Source: Typhlomys cinereus (taxonomy: Eukaryota > Chordata > Mammalia > Rodentia > Platacanthomyidae). From it: DNA of 64,000 bases. Position 1 is the first letter of the stretch; every line of letters begins with the position of its first letter. The notes beneath the pieces are model-generated. The model was not told the DNA's origin, ran no database searches, and saw only the letters and a list, made by a program, of their open reading frames with translations. Positions 1 to 11,175 of the stretch are shown here, in pieces. Made by a program: the position numbers and the translations under genes. The DNA lies in the NCBI GenBank assembly GCA_023101885.1, contig JALPQD010000126.1:612904-676903 (forward strand), given 5' to 3'.

Positions 1-454
1 TGTTTACTATAATCAATCAGATCTCAGCTATTACATTAGACATAATGTGCACTGAACTTTCATTATTCCTATATGAAATCTAAATTTAACCTGGGCTCCT
101 GCATTTTTGTTTATTCTTTCAGATTTTCTTAGTATGAATTTAGATGTGCAATTTAATTAAGGTAGAATGTAACTGATGAATTTAAAGAAACATTGAAATG
201 GTTAAGTAATTCACCAATTTAGGATATAACTATATCCTCTTTCTTTTTCCATGAAGGATTTTGCCCATAAATCATTTTAAGGTGTTTAGGAAACACCAAA
301 TTAATTTTTTCAAGCCCCTGTGATTATAGAACTATCAAAATATTTTCCATGTCTCCTGGAATTGAAAAGTTTCTCAGCAACATTTCATTGGCATTTCTGT
401 GCTAGTTTCTCTAAATGAATTGCCTCTAAGTTGATGAATTATATTTTGCTTCTT
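1..454. other. AT-rich intergenic sequence, nothing recognised
   Basis: No repeat family, gene or RNA is recognisable. No long open frame is present on either strand. Confidence 0.5.
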
Positions 455-790
455 TTGTGTGTGGTGTTATGCTCACATGTGTGTGTGGGCCAGAGGTGAT
501 CTGAAGTGTCTTAATTAAGCTATTGCTCTCTACTTTAGAATTTGAGACTGAGCGCTGAAATGAGCTCAGTGACTGACTATGATCTATTACTAGCAAAGTC
601 CAGAGATCTAGTTATCCTTGATACAGCAAAGTATGGATATCAGCTTGTATCCACTTTACTCTTGTTCTCCTGCTGGGGTTACAGATGCATGCCCACATGC
701 ATTGCTCCTGTGTGAGTGCTGCAGATCCTAGATCTAGTCCTCATGCTTCTATAGCAATCACTTAAACCATTGACTCATCTTCCACAGACC
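455..790 (-). repeat. old B3/B2-type SINE, diverged
   Basis: Left to right the + strand shows a TG-rich tract (about 458-488), a GGCCAGAGGTGATCTGAAGTG-like body, and near 700-780 a tRNA-like head in reverse, containing GATCTAGTCCTCATGCTTCT and GACTCATCTTCC. This is the order expected for a minus-strand rodent B3/B2-family SINE. It is strongly diverged, so the family call is by resemblance. The next 300 bases hold nothing I recognise. Confidence 0.5.
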
Positions 791-1087
791 TGTTCTCTAA
801 AGGGTAGAATACGTACCTAGCAAACATAATAAGAAGCCCCTCAAAGTAATGGCAAGATGAATGAAAGAAATGGTTGAACACAGAAGTATAAACTTTTCTA
901 CAGAAAGAAGATAACACAAAGCTTAATAATTATAGGAAAACAGTAAAAGGAAGTACAAAGCAACTTCCACAGTACACTACAATGGCCTCCAAAATCACCT
1001 GAAGTGAAGTAATGTGGCAAATAAATAAGCATATATTCATAAAATGTGTAATTTACAGAAGTCAAAATGAAAAGCTTCAAATCAAAT

Positions 1088-1196
1088 GCATCATGCTTGG
1101 TGTGGTGGAATATGCTTCTAACGTAACACTTTGAAGGTAAAGACTAGGAGAGTCTGAATTTAAGGGCAGTTTGATTACAAGCCACTTCAATACAGA
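1088..1196 (+). repeat. B1-like (7SL-derived) SINE fragment, diverged
   Basis: The stretch starting GCTTGGTGTGGTGGAATATG, followed by TGAATTTAAGGGCAG and GATTACAAG, follows the layout of a B1 element (the GGTGTGGTGG head and 'gagttc...aggccag' region are still visible) with many substitutions. It lies just left of the L1 array. Confidence 0.5.
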
Positions 1197-1211
1197 AATG
1201 GCTGCATTTTT

Positions 1212-1596
1212 TTCTACAACATGAACATGGTTGTGCTCCTGTTACTGTAGTGAATTTCTACATTATGGGGGATTATTGCAAGAAGTGATATAGCAGGGTC
1301 ATAGTGCATTTCAAGCATTAACCTTTTTAGAAATTGCCATATGATCGCAAAGTGGTTGTACAAGCCAGCATTCCCACCAGCAATATATGAGAGTTCCCTT
1401 CTCTTTACATCCACTCCAGCATTTGGTATTGTTAGTACTGTGGATTTTTGCCATCCTGACCTGGATAAGATGATATTTCAGGGAAGTTTTGATCAGCATT
1501 TCCCTGAAGGCTAGTGATATGGTGCATTTTTTAAGAAATTTGTTTGGGATTTCAGTTTTGTCCCTGCAAAAGTTCCTCTAGACTTCTGAGACCCTA
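1212..1596 (-). pseudogene. array unit 1: L1 ORF2 C-terminal fragment
   Basis: Reverse reading gives L1 ORF2 C-terminal sequence, including the cysteine region that reads [19 protein letters not shown] in the better copy at 25872-26144. Unlike the other units it has no 3' UTR on its left: a short T-run abuts the ORF2 sequence. It ends at the shared junction near 1597. Confidence 0.7.
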
Positions 1597-2597
1597 TTTT
1601 TATTTAATTTTTTCACCAATCATACTAGCTCAATAGGTAAACCCAGTCCTCTCCCTCCCTTGCACTCTTGTCCCATTTTCCCCTTCCTTTCACTCCTCCC
1701 TTCATCCCACTCTCCCATGCCCTCCCTTCCTCCTTCCCAGTCCCTGGAGCAACCTTTGTGTGAAGGCCAAACCGCCCTCTGAGTCCTACAACCTAGTTAG
1801 GTTTAAAAATTAAGTGGCATAGCCCAGAGTCCTTGGTGGGCTCCCTGTAAGTCTGGGAACTCTATTATGACTGTTGATCCCTTGCCTGTAAGGATCTTAC
1901 TACCTCCAGGCTAGTCCCCTGTGATCCATGCTAGAATTTGGGGGTCACTGACATGTTATCCATTCCGTAGGTCAGGCAACATCTAATTATGGCTTCTATA
2001 CCCCTATCTTGTGTGGAAACTTATGGAAGAAGGGGCAGCAGGATTGTAAGAGCCTAAAAATGGGGAGGACCAACAATATGCAAGATACTCCACAGAAATT
2101 AGGGCCGCAGTCAGTAGCCATAATCAGATTTTGCATGACTGGCACAATGACTGACATGTCAAGACCCCCAAAATCTGAAATGGATCACAGGCACTAGGAT
2201 CCTTAGAGGCAAGGAATTAACAGTCATAATAGTGTTCCCATACTAAAGGGAGTCCACGAAAAGGCTCTAGGCAATGCCACTGAGTCCTTACACCTCACTA
2301 GAGTGGAGGACTCAGAGGGAAGTTTGGCATTCACACAAAAGGATGCTATAGGGAATGGGAGAGGGGAAGGAAGAGGTATTGGGAGAAGGGGAGGAAGGGG
2401 GGTGAAAGGAAGGGAAAAAGGGAGGGAGGGTGCAAGGGGGACTGGGAAGGGATGGAGGGAGGGAGGGGACTTGGGTACCTGTTAAGCAGTATGATTGGGA
2501 AAAATAAATAAATACAAATAGAATAAAATTTAAAAACATGTTTGTTAAATATTTGAATTTCTTCCCAGTAAAAGTTTCTTTTGACTCCTGAGGCCCA
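1597..2597 (-). repeat. array unit 2: rearranged, with inverted L1 3' end inside
   Basis: The unit starts with the minus-strand L1 3' UTR (1597-2015), switches to a plus-strand L1 3' UTR with its own poly(A)-like end (2016-2535), and resumes as minus-strand ORF2 (2536-2597). Removing the plus-strand piece leaves under 500 bp, so roughly 1.2 kb of the unit has been lost. Confidence 0.65.
2016..2535 (+). mobile_element. L1 3' UTR fragment, plus strand, with polypurine tract
   Basis: It carries the hallmarks of this L1 family's 3' UTR in direct orientation: GGATCCTTAGAGGCAAGG, a G-rich polypurine tract at about 2350-2470, GGGTACCTGTTAAGC, then AAAAATAAATAAATAC-like A-rich sequence. It is the inverted complement of 1600-2015, so the two form a hairpin-capable pair. 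The open frames on both strands of the tract come from its base composition. Confidence 0.75.
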
Positions 2598-4304
2598 TGT
2601 TTTTGATTTTATGTCATTTTTCCCACATTTTTTTCCCAATCAAACTGGCTCAATAGGGGTTCTAGTCTTTTCCCTCCCTCCTCCCCCTAGTCCTCTCCCT
2701 CCCTCCTCCCCTTCCCAATCCCCCCTTGGACTCTCCCCTCATTTTCCCCTTCCTTTAACCCCCTTACTCCCTCCCCTTCACAGTGCGTCCCAATTCCTCC
2801 TTCCCATGTCTTGGAGCATTCTTTGGTGTGAATGGCAAATGTTCCTCTGAGTCCTCTACCCTAGTGAGGTATAAGCATTAAGTGGCATAGCCCAGAGCCC
2901 TTGTTGGGCCCCCACCCCCATAAGTCTGGGAACTCTATTATGACTGTTAATCCCTTGCTTCTAGAGATCCTACTGCCTGGAGCCTTCAACCCTCTGATCC
3001 ATGTTAGACTTTGGGGAGTCACTGACATGTCAGCCATTATGTAGGTCAGATAAAATCTGATTATGGCTAAAACAACTTTATCTTGTCTGTAGTATCTTGC
3101 ACATGATTGTTCTTCTCCATCTTTAGGCTCCTACACCCTTTCTATGCCCTCTTTTGAAAGGTTTTCTAAGCTTTAGGATGGGGAGAGATTTGGCTATTCT
3201 GGTAGTAAGTGAATAATGTGGAGTCTCTGGTGTTCGGAATTATGGTTTGTTGTTTTCAGTTTTGGTTTTCCTTCACCAACCTTGGCTACATCCTGATTGG
3301 TATCCATGGTCACCTCCTAACTAAAGATAAAAGCCTGTTAAAATGATGACCTTATTATAGGAGGAGACTCAAAAGTAGATAGAAGTATATGAGTCAGACA
3401 CATCATTGTATGTGGGGGGATAGCGTCTAATTTGCGGTATGTTTACAATCTGTGGTCCAGTCCGTCTACCCTCAGTGATTGGTGAGATCAAACCTGTTCA
3501 TTTGCCAGTGACTAAGAAGGTAATTGAGAGTAAGCTGCGCAAGATGTCTTGCCATTTACATGCAATAATCAAAGGAGGCCTATTTTATTTACTGATGTGT
3601 CATCTCCTATCTCCTTTTTTTGGAGGCAGGGTCCTCCTTCCCCTTCCCTCCTGTTTATAATCTTTTTGATTACTGTAGGTAGTATAGATTTATTCTGAAT
3701 ATGTCATTAAGTGGGTTTGGAACTAGGATTCTCCTATTAGGGAGTTCAAAGGGTGTATAACTTTCTGTGTCCTGGACACTTTACTCAATATAATAACTTC
3801 CAATTTAATTTCTCTGCATATTTCATTAATTCGTCTTTTATGTCAGCTAAGTAGTAATCCATTGTATGAAGCTGCCACATTTTCCATATCCATTTATCCA
3901 CTGTTGGGCAATTGGGTTGATTCCATGTCTTTGGTATTGTAAATAGCTCTGCAATGAACATGTTTGTTCTTGTGTTATTGTAGTCAATTTCTTCATTATG
4001 GGGTATTATTGCCAGAACTGATATAGCAGGATCATAGAAATCTCTATAGTGAACTCTGAGTGGTTACCTATGCCAGCGTTCCCAGCAGCAATCTATGAGA
4101 GTTCCCTTCTCTTTATATCTTCTTCGGCATTTAGGATTGTTTTTATTGTGGATTTTTGCCATCCTGACCTGGGCGACACAATATCTCAGGGAAGTTTTAT
4201 TTAGCATTTCCTTGATGGGTAGGGATATGGAGCATCTTTGAAGATATTTGTTAAACATTTCATTTTCGTCCCTAGCAAAATTTCTTTTGACTTCTGAGGC
4301 CTAT
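2598..4304 (-). repeat. array unit 3: L1 3' UTR plus ORF2 C-terminus
   Basis: This is a complete 1.7-kb unit. The T-rich 3' end (2600-2650) and pyrimidine tract (2665-2800) are followed by 3' UTR to about 3750, then minus-strand ORF2 C-terminus to the shared junction. The ORF2 part is broken by stops; only about 64 codons remain open (4064-4258). Confidence 0.8.
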
Positions 4305-6013
4305 GTTTTTTTATTTTATTTCATTTTTTCTTCCAAATTTTATTTTTTCCCAATCTTATCAGATATATAGGTACTCCAGTCCTCTCTCTCCCTCCTCCCC
4401 TCCCCAATCCCACCTTGCACTCTCCCCTCATTTTCCCCTTCTTTTAATCCCACTCACTCCCTCTTCCTCTCACAGTGCCTCCTCCTTCTTCCCTCCCATC
4501 CCCTGGATCATTCTTTTTTGTGAATGCCAAACTCCCTCTGAGTCTTCCATCTTAATGAGGTATAAGAACTCAGTGGCATAGTTCTGAGCACTTCTTGGGG
4601 TCCCCATCAGTCTGGGAACTCTATTATGACTGTTAATCCCTTGCTTCTAAGGATCCTACTGCTTTGAGCTTTCCTCCCTATGATCCATGCTAGACTTTGG
4701 GGAGTCATTGACATGTCAGCCATTGTGTAGGTCAGGCAAAATCTGATTATGGCTATTGCAACCCTTTTTTGTATGGAGTATCTTGCATGTGGTCGCTCCT
4801 CTTCATCTTTAAGCTCTAACAACCTGCTGCTTCTTCTTGCACAAGCTTCTCTGAGCTTTAGGATGGGGAAAAATTTGTCTGGTCCGGTTCAAGGTGATTA
4901 ATGTAGGGTCTCTGTTGTTCTGAGTTATGGTTGGTTGTTTTCAGTTGTGCTTTTCCTGTACTGCCCTTGGCTATATCCTGAATGGTTTTGATGGTCACCT
5001 CCTAACCAAGTATAAAAGCCTGTTTAAATGAAGATCTTAGTACAGGAGAAGATTCAAAACTAAATAGAAGAATAGGAATGGGGATCATAGGTCATTGGGG
5101 GTCAGTGTGCTAATTTCAGGACTGTTACCACCTGTCTGCCAGTTTCTATACCCTCCATGATTGGTGAAATCAAACCTGTTCAGTCTTTAGTGATCAGGAA
5201 GGTTCTTGAGCAGGTGCTGTACCACATGTCTCCCTACTTACATACAATACTTGAAGGTTACCTATTTTCTCTACTGAAACTTGATCTCCAGTGTCCTTTT
5301 TTAGTGGGCAAGGGCCTCCTCTCCTTCTCTCTTGTTTATAATCTATGGCATTACAGTAGGTATTACAGAGATTTACTGGTGAATATGTCATTAAGTGGAT
5401 TTGGAACTAAGATACAACTATCTGGGAGTACACAGGGTGTCTAAATTCCTGTGTCTGGAAATCTTCACTCAATATATTTTTTCTAATTCCACCCATTTTC
5501 CTGCAAATTTCTTTAATTAACCTTTTATCATGGGTGAGTAGTCTTCCATTGTATAAGTGTACATCATTTTCGTTATTTATTTGTGCCCTGTTGGGCATTT
5601 GGGTTTATTCCATGACTTTGCTATTGTGAATAGCTCTGCAATGAACATGATTATGCTTGTGTTGTTGTAGAGAATTTCTGCATTATTGGAGGATTATTGC
5701 CAAAAGTGGTATAGCAGGGTCATAGGGCATGTCAAATTTAACTTTTTTGGAAATCGCCATAGTGATCACAGAGTGGTTGTCCTATCCCTCCCATCAGCAA
5801 TATATAAGAGCTCCCTTCTCTTTACATCTTCTGCTTCACTTAGGGTTGTCTGTATTGTGGATTTTTGCCATCCTGACCTGGGCAAGATGATATCTCAGGG
5901 AAGTTTTGATTAGCATTTCCTTGATGGCTAGGGATATGGCATGTTTTTAAAGATATTTGTCAGACATTTCAGTTTCTTCCCAGGAAAATTTTCTTTTGAC
6001 TCGTGAGGCCCAT
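4305..6013 (-). repeat. array unit 4: L1 3' UTR plus ORF2 C-terminus
   Basis: This complete unit has the same plan and length (about 1709 bp) as unit 3. The pyrimidine tract is at about 4375-4500, the ORF2 portion at about 5440-6000, and the junction GTGAGGCCCAT falls near 6013. Confidence 0.8.
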
Positions 6014-8313
6014 TTATTTTTATTTTATTTTTTCTCCCATATTTTATTTTTTCCCAATCATACAATATCAATACGTATCCCAGTCCTCCCCTTTCCTCCT
6101 CTCTTCCCCATTCCCCCTTGCACTCTCCCTCCCTGGTCTCCTTCCTGTCACCCCTCCCTCGTTCTCCCTCTCCTATCTCCTCCTGCTTTTTCCCTCCAAT
6201 CCCCAGGAGCATGCTTTTGTGTTTATGCCCAACCTCCCTTTGAGTCCTCCACCCTAGTGAGGTATGAGTACTAAGCGGCATAGCCTAGAGCCCTTGTTGT
6301 GCTACCCATCAGTCTGGGAACTCTGTTATGACTGTTAATCCCCTGCTTCCAAGGATCCTACTGCTTGAAGCCTTCAACCCTATGATCTGTGCCAGACTTT
6401 GGGGGGTCAATAACATATCAACCAATTTGTAGGTCAGGTATAATCTGATTATGGCTACTGCAGTCCTATTTTGTGTGGAATATCTAGCACATCATTGTCA
6501 CTACCCATTTTTAGGCTCTTACTACTTTACTGCCCCTTCTTCTACCAGGTTCCCTGAGTTTTAGGATGGGGAGAGATTTGGCTCAGGTGGTTCAAGGTGT
6601 TTAATATGGGTTTTCTGGTGTTCTGAATAATGCTTTCTTGTTGTTTTCAGTTTGCTTTTCCCGCTCTACCCTTGGATGCATCCTGATTGGTATTTAAAGT
6701 CACCACCTAACCAAGGACAAAAGATGGTTTAAGGAATATCTTAATTATAGGAGGAGACTCAAAGGTGGATGGAAGAATAGGAGTAGGTCACATTACTGAG
6801 AAGGGGTCAGTGCCCCATTTGTGGGATGATTACCATCTATCTGCCCGTCCCTATACCCTCCCTGACTGCTGAGATCCAACCTGTTCAGTTGCCAGTGACC
6901 AGGAAGGGAAATGAGCGTGAACTGCACCAGATGTCTCCCTTCTTACATGAATATTTGTTTCTTTTTATTTTACTTTTTTATATATATTTATTTATTTTTC
7001 CCCAATCATACAAGCTTAATAGGTACCTCTTCTCTCCCTCCTTCTACCCCTCTCCAGTCCCCCTTGCACCCTTCCCCTTCCCTTTCCCCTTCCTTTCACC
7101 CCCTACCTCCTCTTTTACCAATGCTTTCCCTTTCCCCCCTCCCATTCTCTGGAGCATCCTTTTATGTGAATGCCAAACTTCCCCCTGGGTCCTCCACTCT
7201 ACTGAGGTGTAAGGACTCAGTGGCATTGCCCAGAGCCCTTTCTTGGGCTCTCCTTTAGTATAGGAACACTATTATGACTGTTAATCCCTTGCCTCTAAGG
7301 ATCCTAATGCCTGTGATCCATTTCAGACTTTGGGGGTCTGGACATGTCAGTCATTGCACCAGTCATGCAAAGTCCGATTATGGCTACTGTGGCCCTAACT
7401 TGTGTGGAGTATCTTGCATATCATTGCTCCTCCCCATCTTTAGGCTCTTACAATCTTACCGCCCCCTCTTCCACAAGGTTCCCTGAGCTTTAGTATGGGG
7501 AGAGATTTGGCTGGTCTGGTTCCAGGTGATTAATCACACATGCAATAGTTGACAGTGTCCTATTTTGTCTACTGAAGCATGATCTCCTATCTCCTTCTTA
7601 CAGAGGGGGTCCTCCTTCCCCTTACCTCCTGTTTATAATCTTTTCTATTACTATAGGTATTACAGAGATTTACCTTTGAATATGTCATTAAGTGGGTTTG
7701 GTACTAAGATCCACCTTTTAAGGAGTACATAGTGTGTCTAAATTTCTTTACCTGTGAAACTTCACTCAATATAATTTTTCTAATTCCATCCATTTCCCTA
7801 CAAATTTCATTAATTCATCTTTTATGATAGATGAGTAGTATTCCATTGTGTAAATGTACCACATTTTCATTATCCACTCATCCACTGTTGGGCATTTGGG
7901 TTGATTCCATGATTTCATATTGTAAATAGTTCTGCAATGAACATGGTTGTGCTCGTTTTGCTATAGTGAATTTCTTCATTAAGGGTGAGTATTGCCAGAA
8001 GTGCTATAGCTGGGCCACAGGGCATTTTAAATTTAACTTTTTTAGAAATCTCTATACTGATTGCAGAGTGGTTGTCTAAGCCGGTTGTCCAAGCAGCAAT
8101 GTATGAGAGTTGCCTTTTCTTTTTGTCCTCTCCAGCATTTGGAGTTGTTTGTATTGTGGATTATTTCCATCCTGACTTTGGTGAGATGATATCTCAGGAA
8201 AGGTTTGATTAGCCTTTCTTTCATGGGTTGGGATATGGAGCATTTTTGACGATACTTGTTAGACATTTCAATTTCTTCCCTGGAAAAGTTTCTTTTGGCT
8301 TCTGAGGCACAAT
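6014..8313 (-). repeat. array unit 5: L1 3' UTR plus ORF2 C-terminus, interrupted
   Basis: The unit has the standard plan but is about 2300 bp long because a second L1 3' end sits inside it (about 6945-7533). Subtracting that insertion restores a length of about 1.71 kb. The minus-strand ORF2 fragment at about 7740-8300 encodes a decayed C-terminus. Confidence 0.75.
6945..7533 (-). mobile_element. 5'-truncated L1 3' end inserted in array unit 5
   Basis: A T-rich start, the CCCAATCATACAAGCTTAATAGG motif region, the pyrimidine tract and 3' UTR end abruptly where the host unit resumes at CACACATGCAATAGTTGACA. The flanks ACATGAATA and ACATGCAATA look like a short imperfect target-site duplication. 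It must postdate the array. Confidence 0.65.
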
Positions 8314-9410
8314 TTTTTTAATTTCTTTTCACTTTTTTCTTCCACATGTTATATTTTCCTGTTCATACAAGCTCAATAGTTACCCCAGTCCTCTCCCTTC
8401 CTCTTTTCTTCCCCATTCCCCTCTTGCACTCCCCCTTTCCTTTTAGCTCCTTCCCTCCCCCTTTCCTTTTAGTTCCTTCCCTCCTTCTCCCTCTCCCAGT
8501 ACCTTCCCCTTCCTTCCTCCCATACCTTAGAGCATTCTTTTTTGTCAATGCTAAACCTCCCTCTGAGTCCTCCACCCTATTGAGGGCTAAGAAGTTAGTT
8601 GTGTAGCCCAGAGTCCTTGTTGGATTTCCCCATCAGTCTGAGAACTCTATTATGACTGTTAATCCCTTGTTTGTAAATATCTTACTAGCTGGAGTCTTTT
8701 CCCCTGTCATCCATGCTAGCCTTTGGGAGGTCATTGTGTAGCCATTATGTAGGTCAGGCCAAATCTGATTATGGCTCCTGTAGCTCTAACATATGTGTAA
8801 TATCTTGCATGAATTTGGTCTTCCCTATCTTTAGGCTCTTACAACCCTTTTTTGCAAGGTTCCCTGAGCTTTAGGATGGGGAGACATTTGGTTGTTCTTA
8901 TTCAAGGTGATTAATGTAGTGTTTCTGGTGTTCTAAATTATCCTTTGTTGTTTTCAGTTTTGCTTTTCCTGCGCTGCCCTTGGCTGCATGCTGATTAGTA
9001 TTGAACGTCACCTCCTAACCAAAGATAAAAGAAGGTTTAAATAAAGACCTTTATATAGGAGGAGACTTTAAGGTAGATAGAAAAATAGGACTAGGACCCA
9101 TCAGTGTGTGTGTGGGGGGGGGTTGTCAGATTCCCATTTGTCGGATTGTTACCATCTGTCTGCCAGTCCCTGTACTCTCTGATTGGTGAGATCAAACCTG
9201 CCCAGTCATCATTGCCCAGGACGGGAAGTGAGAGGAAGCTTTCTCCACATGTCTTGCTACTTACATGCAATACCTGAATTCTTGAATGCTATTTTCTCTT
9301 CTGAAAGATGATCTCCTATCCCCTTTTATAGGGGGGTCCTCCTTCCCCTTCCCTCTTGCTTATAATCTTTATGGTTACTGTGGATTTTATGGAGATTTGC
9401 CTTTGAATAT

Positions 9411-10035
9411 TGTTGCAGAATCCCCCACGGGGCCAGCGGCAACAGGGTCACCACCCAGACCCTGGCAGTCAGGCGAGAAGCAGCAGGCAGAGGACGAGTT
9501 GGCTGCAGATTCATCTTTATTCAGGAAGTGTTTGTGCATATATAGGATAGAGGTCCAATCAGGTGTGGCCACCTCTCCACTCAGGGGGAGGGGGAGAGCA
9601 TCCATCAATCATTTAGCTGTTTACTAGGTGTCCAGGTTAGATGGCCGCTTCCCATTTGTTGTTCATCCCTCCTTCCCATTCGTTGTCTATCCCTCCATCC
9701 CATTGGTTGTTCATCCCTCCTTCCCATTCGTCGTCCATCCCTCCATCCCATTGGTTGTTCATCCCTCCTTCCCATTTGTCGTCCATCCCTCCATCCCATT
9801 GGTTGTCCATCCCTCCATCCCTTGGTTGTCCATCCCTCCATCTCATTGGTTGTTCATCTCTCCATCCCATTGATTGTTCATCCCTCCTTCCCATTGGTTG
9901 TCCATCCCTCCATCTGAATTGTTCCTCTATTGGGACATGTTTGGGGCATGTCTGACCTTGTTCAGACTTGTCTTTAGCCAGACCTCCTGGATTCGGGAGC
10001 CCGAGCTAGGGCTTCCCTGAATAGATAGTGCCACA
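9411..10035 (-). mobile_element. solo LTR of an endogenous retrovirus
   Basis: The 625-bp insertion begins TGTTGCAG and ends TGCCACA on the + strand and is flanked by a perfect 6-bp duplication, GAATAT (9405-9410 and 10036-10041). Read on the minus strand it shows a TATATATG box and, downstream, TGAATAAAGATG (AATAAA polyadenylation signal) in the right order, so the LTR points left. A 6-bp duplication fits class II (ERVK/IAP-like) elements. No internal region remains, so it probably arose by LTR-LTR recombination. Confidence 0.75.
9651..9915. repeat. 24-bp minisatellite inside the solo LTR
   Basis: About eleven imperfect copies of a 24-bp unit of the form CCCATTGGTTGTTCATCCCT plus CCTT. Neighbouring copies alternate TTGGTTGTTC and TTCGTCGTCC variants, giving a partial 48-bp higher-order pattern. 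Because 24 is a multiple of three, several frames stay open on both strands (for example 9605-9841 minus and 9641-9955 plus). These are repeat artefacts, not proteins. Confidence 0.85.
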
Positions 10036-10633
10036 GAATATGTCATTAAGTGTATCTATATAGGATCCCCCTATTAGGGAGTACATAAGGTGTCTATCTT
10101 TCTGTGTCTGGGACATTTCATTCTATAATTTTTTCTTATTCCATCCATTTCCTCACAAATTTCATTAATTCATCTTTGTTGATGTCTGTGTAGTAAATAT
10201 TGTTAAAATATACCACATTTTCATCATCCATTCATCAACTGTTTGGCATTTGGGTTAATTCCATGACTTTGCTATTGTGCTCATGTTACTTTAGTTAATT
10301 TCTGCATTATGGGGTATTATTTCCAAAAGTGGTATAGCTGTGTTATAGGGCTTGTCAAAATTTAACTTTTTTTGAAATTGCCATACTATTTACAAAGTGG
10401 TTGTATAAGCAGGTATTCCCACCAGGAATGTATGAGAGTTCCCTTCTCTTTACATCCTCTCCAGCATTTGGGGTTGTTTGTATTGTGGGTATTTCCCATT
10501 CTGACAGGGCAAGGTAATAGGGGAGTTTTGATTATTGTTTACTTGATGGCTAGGGATGTGGAGCCTTTTTAAAGATGTTCGTTAAGCATTTGAATTTTGT
10601 CCCTGGAAAACTTTCTTTTGATTTCCCAGGCCC

Positions 10634-11175
10634 ACTTTTAAATTTGGGTATTTATCTCCTTGGTGTTTAGTTTTTTAACTTCTTTATGCACTCTGGATAA
10701 TAGAGGTCTATCAATTATATGGTTAATGAATATTTTCTTCCATTCTGTGTGTTGCCTTTTTGCTCAGCTTACAATCTCTTTATCTGAACAGAAGCTCTTT
10801 AATTTCATAAGATCCCATTTGTTGAGTGTTGGTTCTAGTGACTGTGCTATTGGATTTCTGTTTAAGATCTGTTGGCCTATGTCAGTCAGCATGAAGGAGT
10901 TCCCTATCCTTTCACCTAGGGTTTTTATTTTCTATGGCCTAATATTATGATCCTTTATCCATTTGGAACTTATTGTTGTGCATGGTAACAAGTATGGGTT
11001 TAGATTTAATCTTCTACATGCAAATGTTGAGTTTGTCAGAAGCATTGTTGAAGGTGCTATTCTTTTTCCATTGAATTTTTGGGCCCCTTTGTCAAAGATC
11101 AAGGTGCTTTAATCTTGTTGGCTTATATCTGGGTCTTCAACCCTTATCCATTGATCTACATGTCTATTTTGGATT
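10634..11175 (-). pseudogene. L1 ORF2 fragment continuing past the array breakpoint
   Basis: Past the point where the other five units end, this one continues upstream through ORF2. It contains the antisense of TCTTTATCTGAACAGAAGCT and ends near TTGATCTACATGTCTATTTT, matching 26215-26760 of the near-full-length L1. It shows that the array derives from one longer, 5'-truncated L1 whose distal part was multiplied. Confidence 0.75.

Larger units (their letters stand above)
8314..10633 (-). repeat. array unit 6: L1 3' UTR plus ORF2 C-terminus, interrupted by a solo LTR
   Basis: The pyrimidine tract lies at about 8385-8520 and 3' UTR runs to 9410, where a solo LTR intervenes (9411-10035). The unit then resumes at TATGTCATTAAGTG and runs through ORF2 sequence to the position where the other units break. 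Net length without LTR and duplicated target is about 1.69 kb. Confidence 0.75.

Noticed and set aside
9605..9955. Overlapping repetitive-protein frames on both strands
   Set aside because: Produced by a 24-bp minisatellite (a multiple of three) in an LTR; several frames are open at once, as expected by chance.
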